From: Oscillospiraceae bacterium
Lineage (GTDB): Bacteria > Bacillota > Clostridia > Oscillospirales > Ruminococcaceae
Direction of reading: 5' to 3'
Length of the DNA stretch: 49,069 nucleotides
NCBI GenBank assembly: GCA_003516865.1
Contig: DPBR01000021.1
Location: 1,393 to 50,461, forward strand
Below are positions 49,041-49,069 of this stretch, one piece after another. Made by a program: the position numbers and the translations under genes. The first letter of the stretch is position 1, and the number at the start of each line of letters is the position of its first letter. The notes under the pieces are model-generated. The model saw only the letters and a list, made by a program, of their open reading frames with translations, made no database searches and was not told the origin of the DNA.

Positions 49041-49069
49041 TGTGAATATATTAAGGCAACACCGCACAA

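Overview
The window looks like a chromosomal segment from a strictly anaerobic, fermentative Firmicute, most likely a gut-type clostridium of the Ruminococcaceae/Oscillospiraceae kind. The clues are Gram-positive ribosome binding sites (GGAGG), sigma-A promoters with 17-bp spacers, an L-box lysine riboswitch, a Rex repressor, bifunctional AdhE, hybrid cluster protein, a group C (sensory) [FeFe]-hydrogenase homologue and a ferredoxin-thioredoxin-reductase-like protein. I see no transposase, integrase, CRISPR array, rRNA or tRNA.

Layout. 1-9.1 kb: a truncated Fur-family regulator with a 7-1-7 operator-like palindrome, divergent from a PduL-type phosphotransacylase. Then a leftward set (degenerate LCP-like protein, LUD protein, ROK glucokinase, ilvD) and a rightward set (alanine racemase, TtcA-like tRNA thiolase, small membrane protein, uridine phosphorylase). 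9.1-16.6 kb: a fused ABC ATPase/permease, then a leftward lysine/DAP locus (asd, dapA, dapB, an orphan ACT-domain protein, mscS) headed by a complete lysine riboswitch with its terminator. 16.6-24.6 kb: queA, an amidohydrolase, an AI-2E family permease, a short ComEA-like protein, thioredoxin plus an FTR-like protein, a PfkB kinase, dprA and a MATE exporter. 24.7-30.4 kb: a KAP-family NTPase with an altered Walker A, an ApbE lipoprotein, the L10 leader with rplJ-rplL, and an iron alcohol dehydrogenase.

30.4-32.6 kb: a YolD-like small protein and a Y-family DNA polymerase. The non-coding stretch between them is the most unusual DNA in the window. A roughly 171-bp unit is duplicated in tandem; each copy carries a long inverted repeat. 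The arms differ almost completely between copies, yet within each copy they remain near-perfectly complementary, while the flanks are 93% identical.

32.7-41.8 kb is a redox/fermentation block: hcp, rex, adhE, an APH-like kinase, a [2Fe-2S] thioredoxin-like protein, a sensory hydrogenase with a PAS domain, and a PP2C/SpoIIE-like phosphatase overlapping it. It reads as NADH sensing (Rex) and possibly H2/redox sensing (HydS-phosphatase) next to the ethanol pathway. 41.9-49 kb: an MMPL/RND exporter followed 4 nt later by a large secreted GLUG-repeat/coiled-coil membrane-anchored protein, and an XRE regulator with a Zn-ribbon tail and a perfect 19-bp palindrome at its promoter.

A second cross-cutting signal is a 51-bp CTGCAAAA repeat module with the same 19-13-19 architecture in two convergent intergenic regions beside bidirectional terminators. 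A related 10-bp-period array lies next to the riboswitch terminator.
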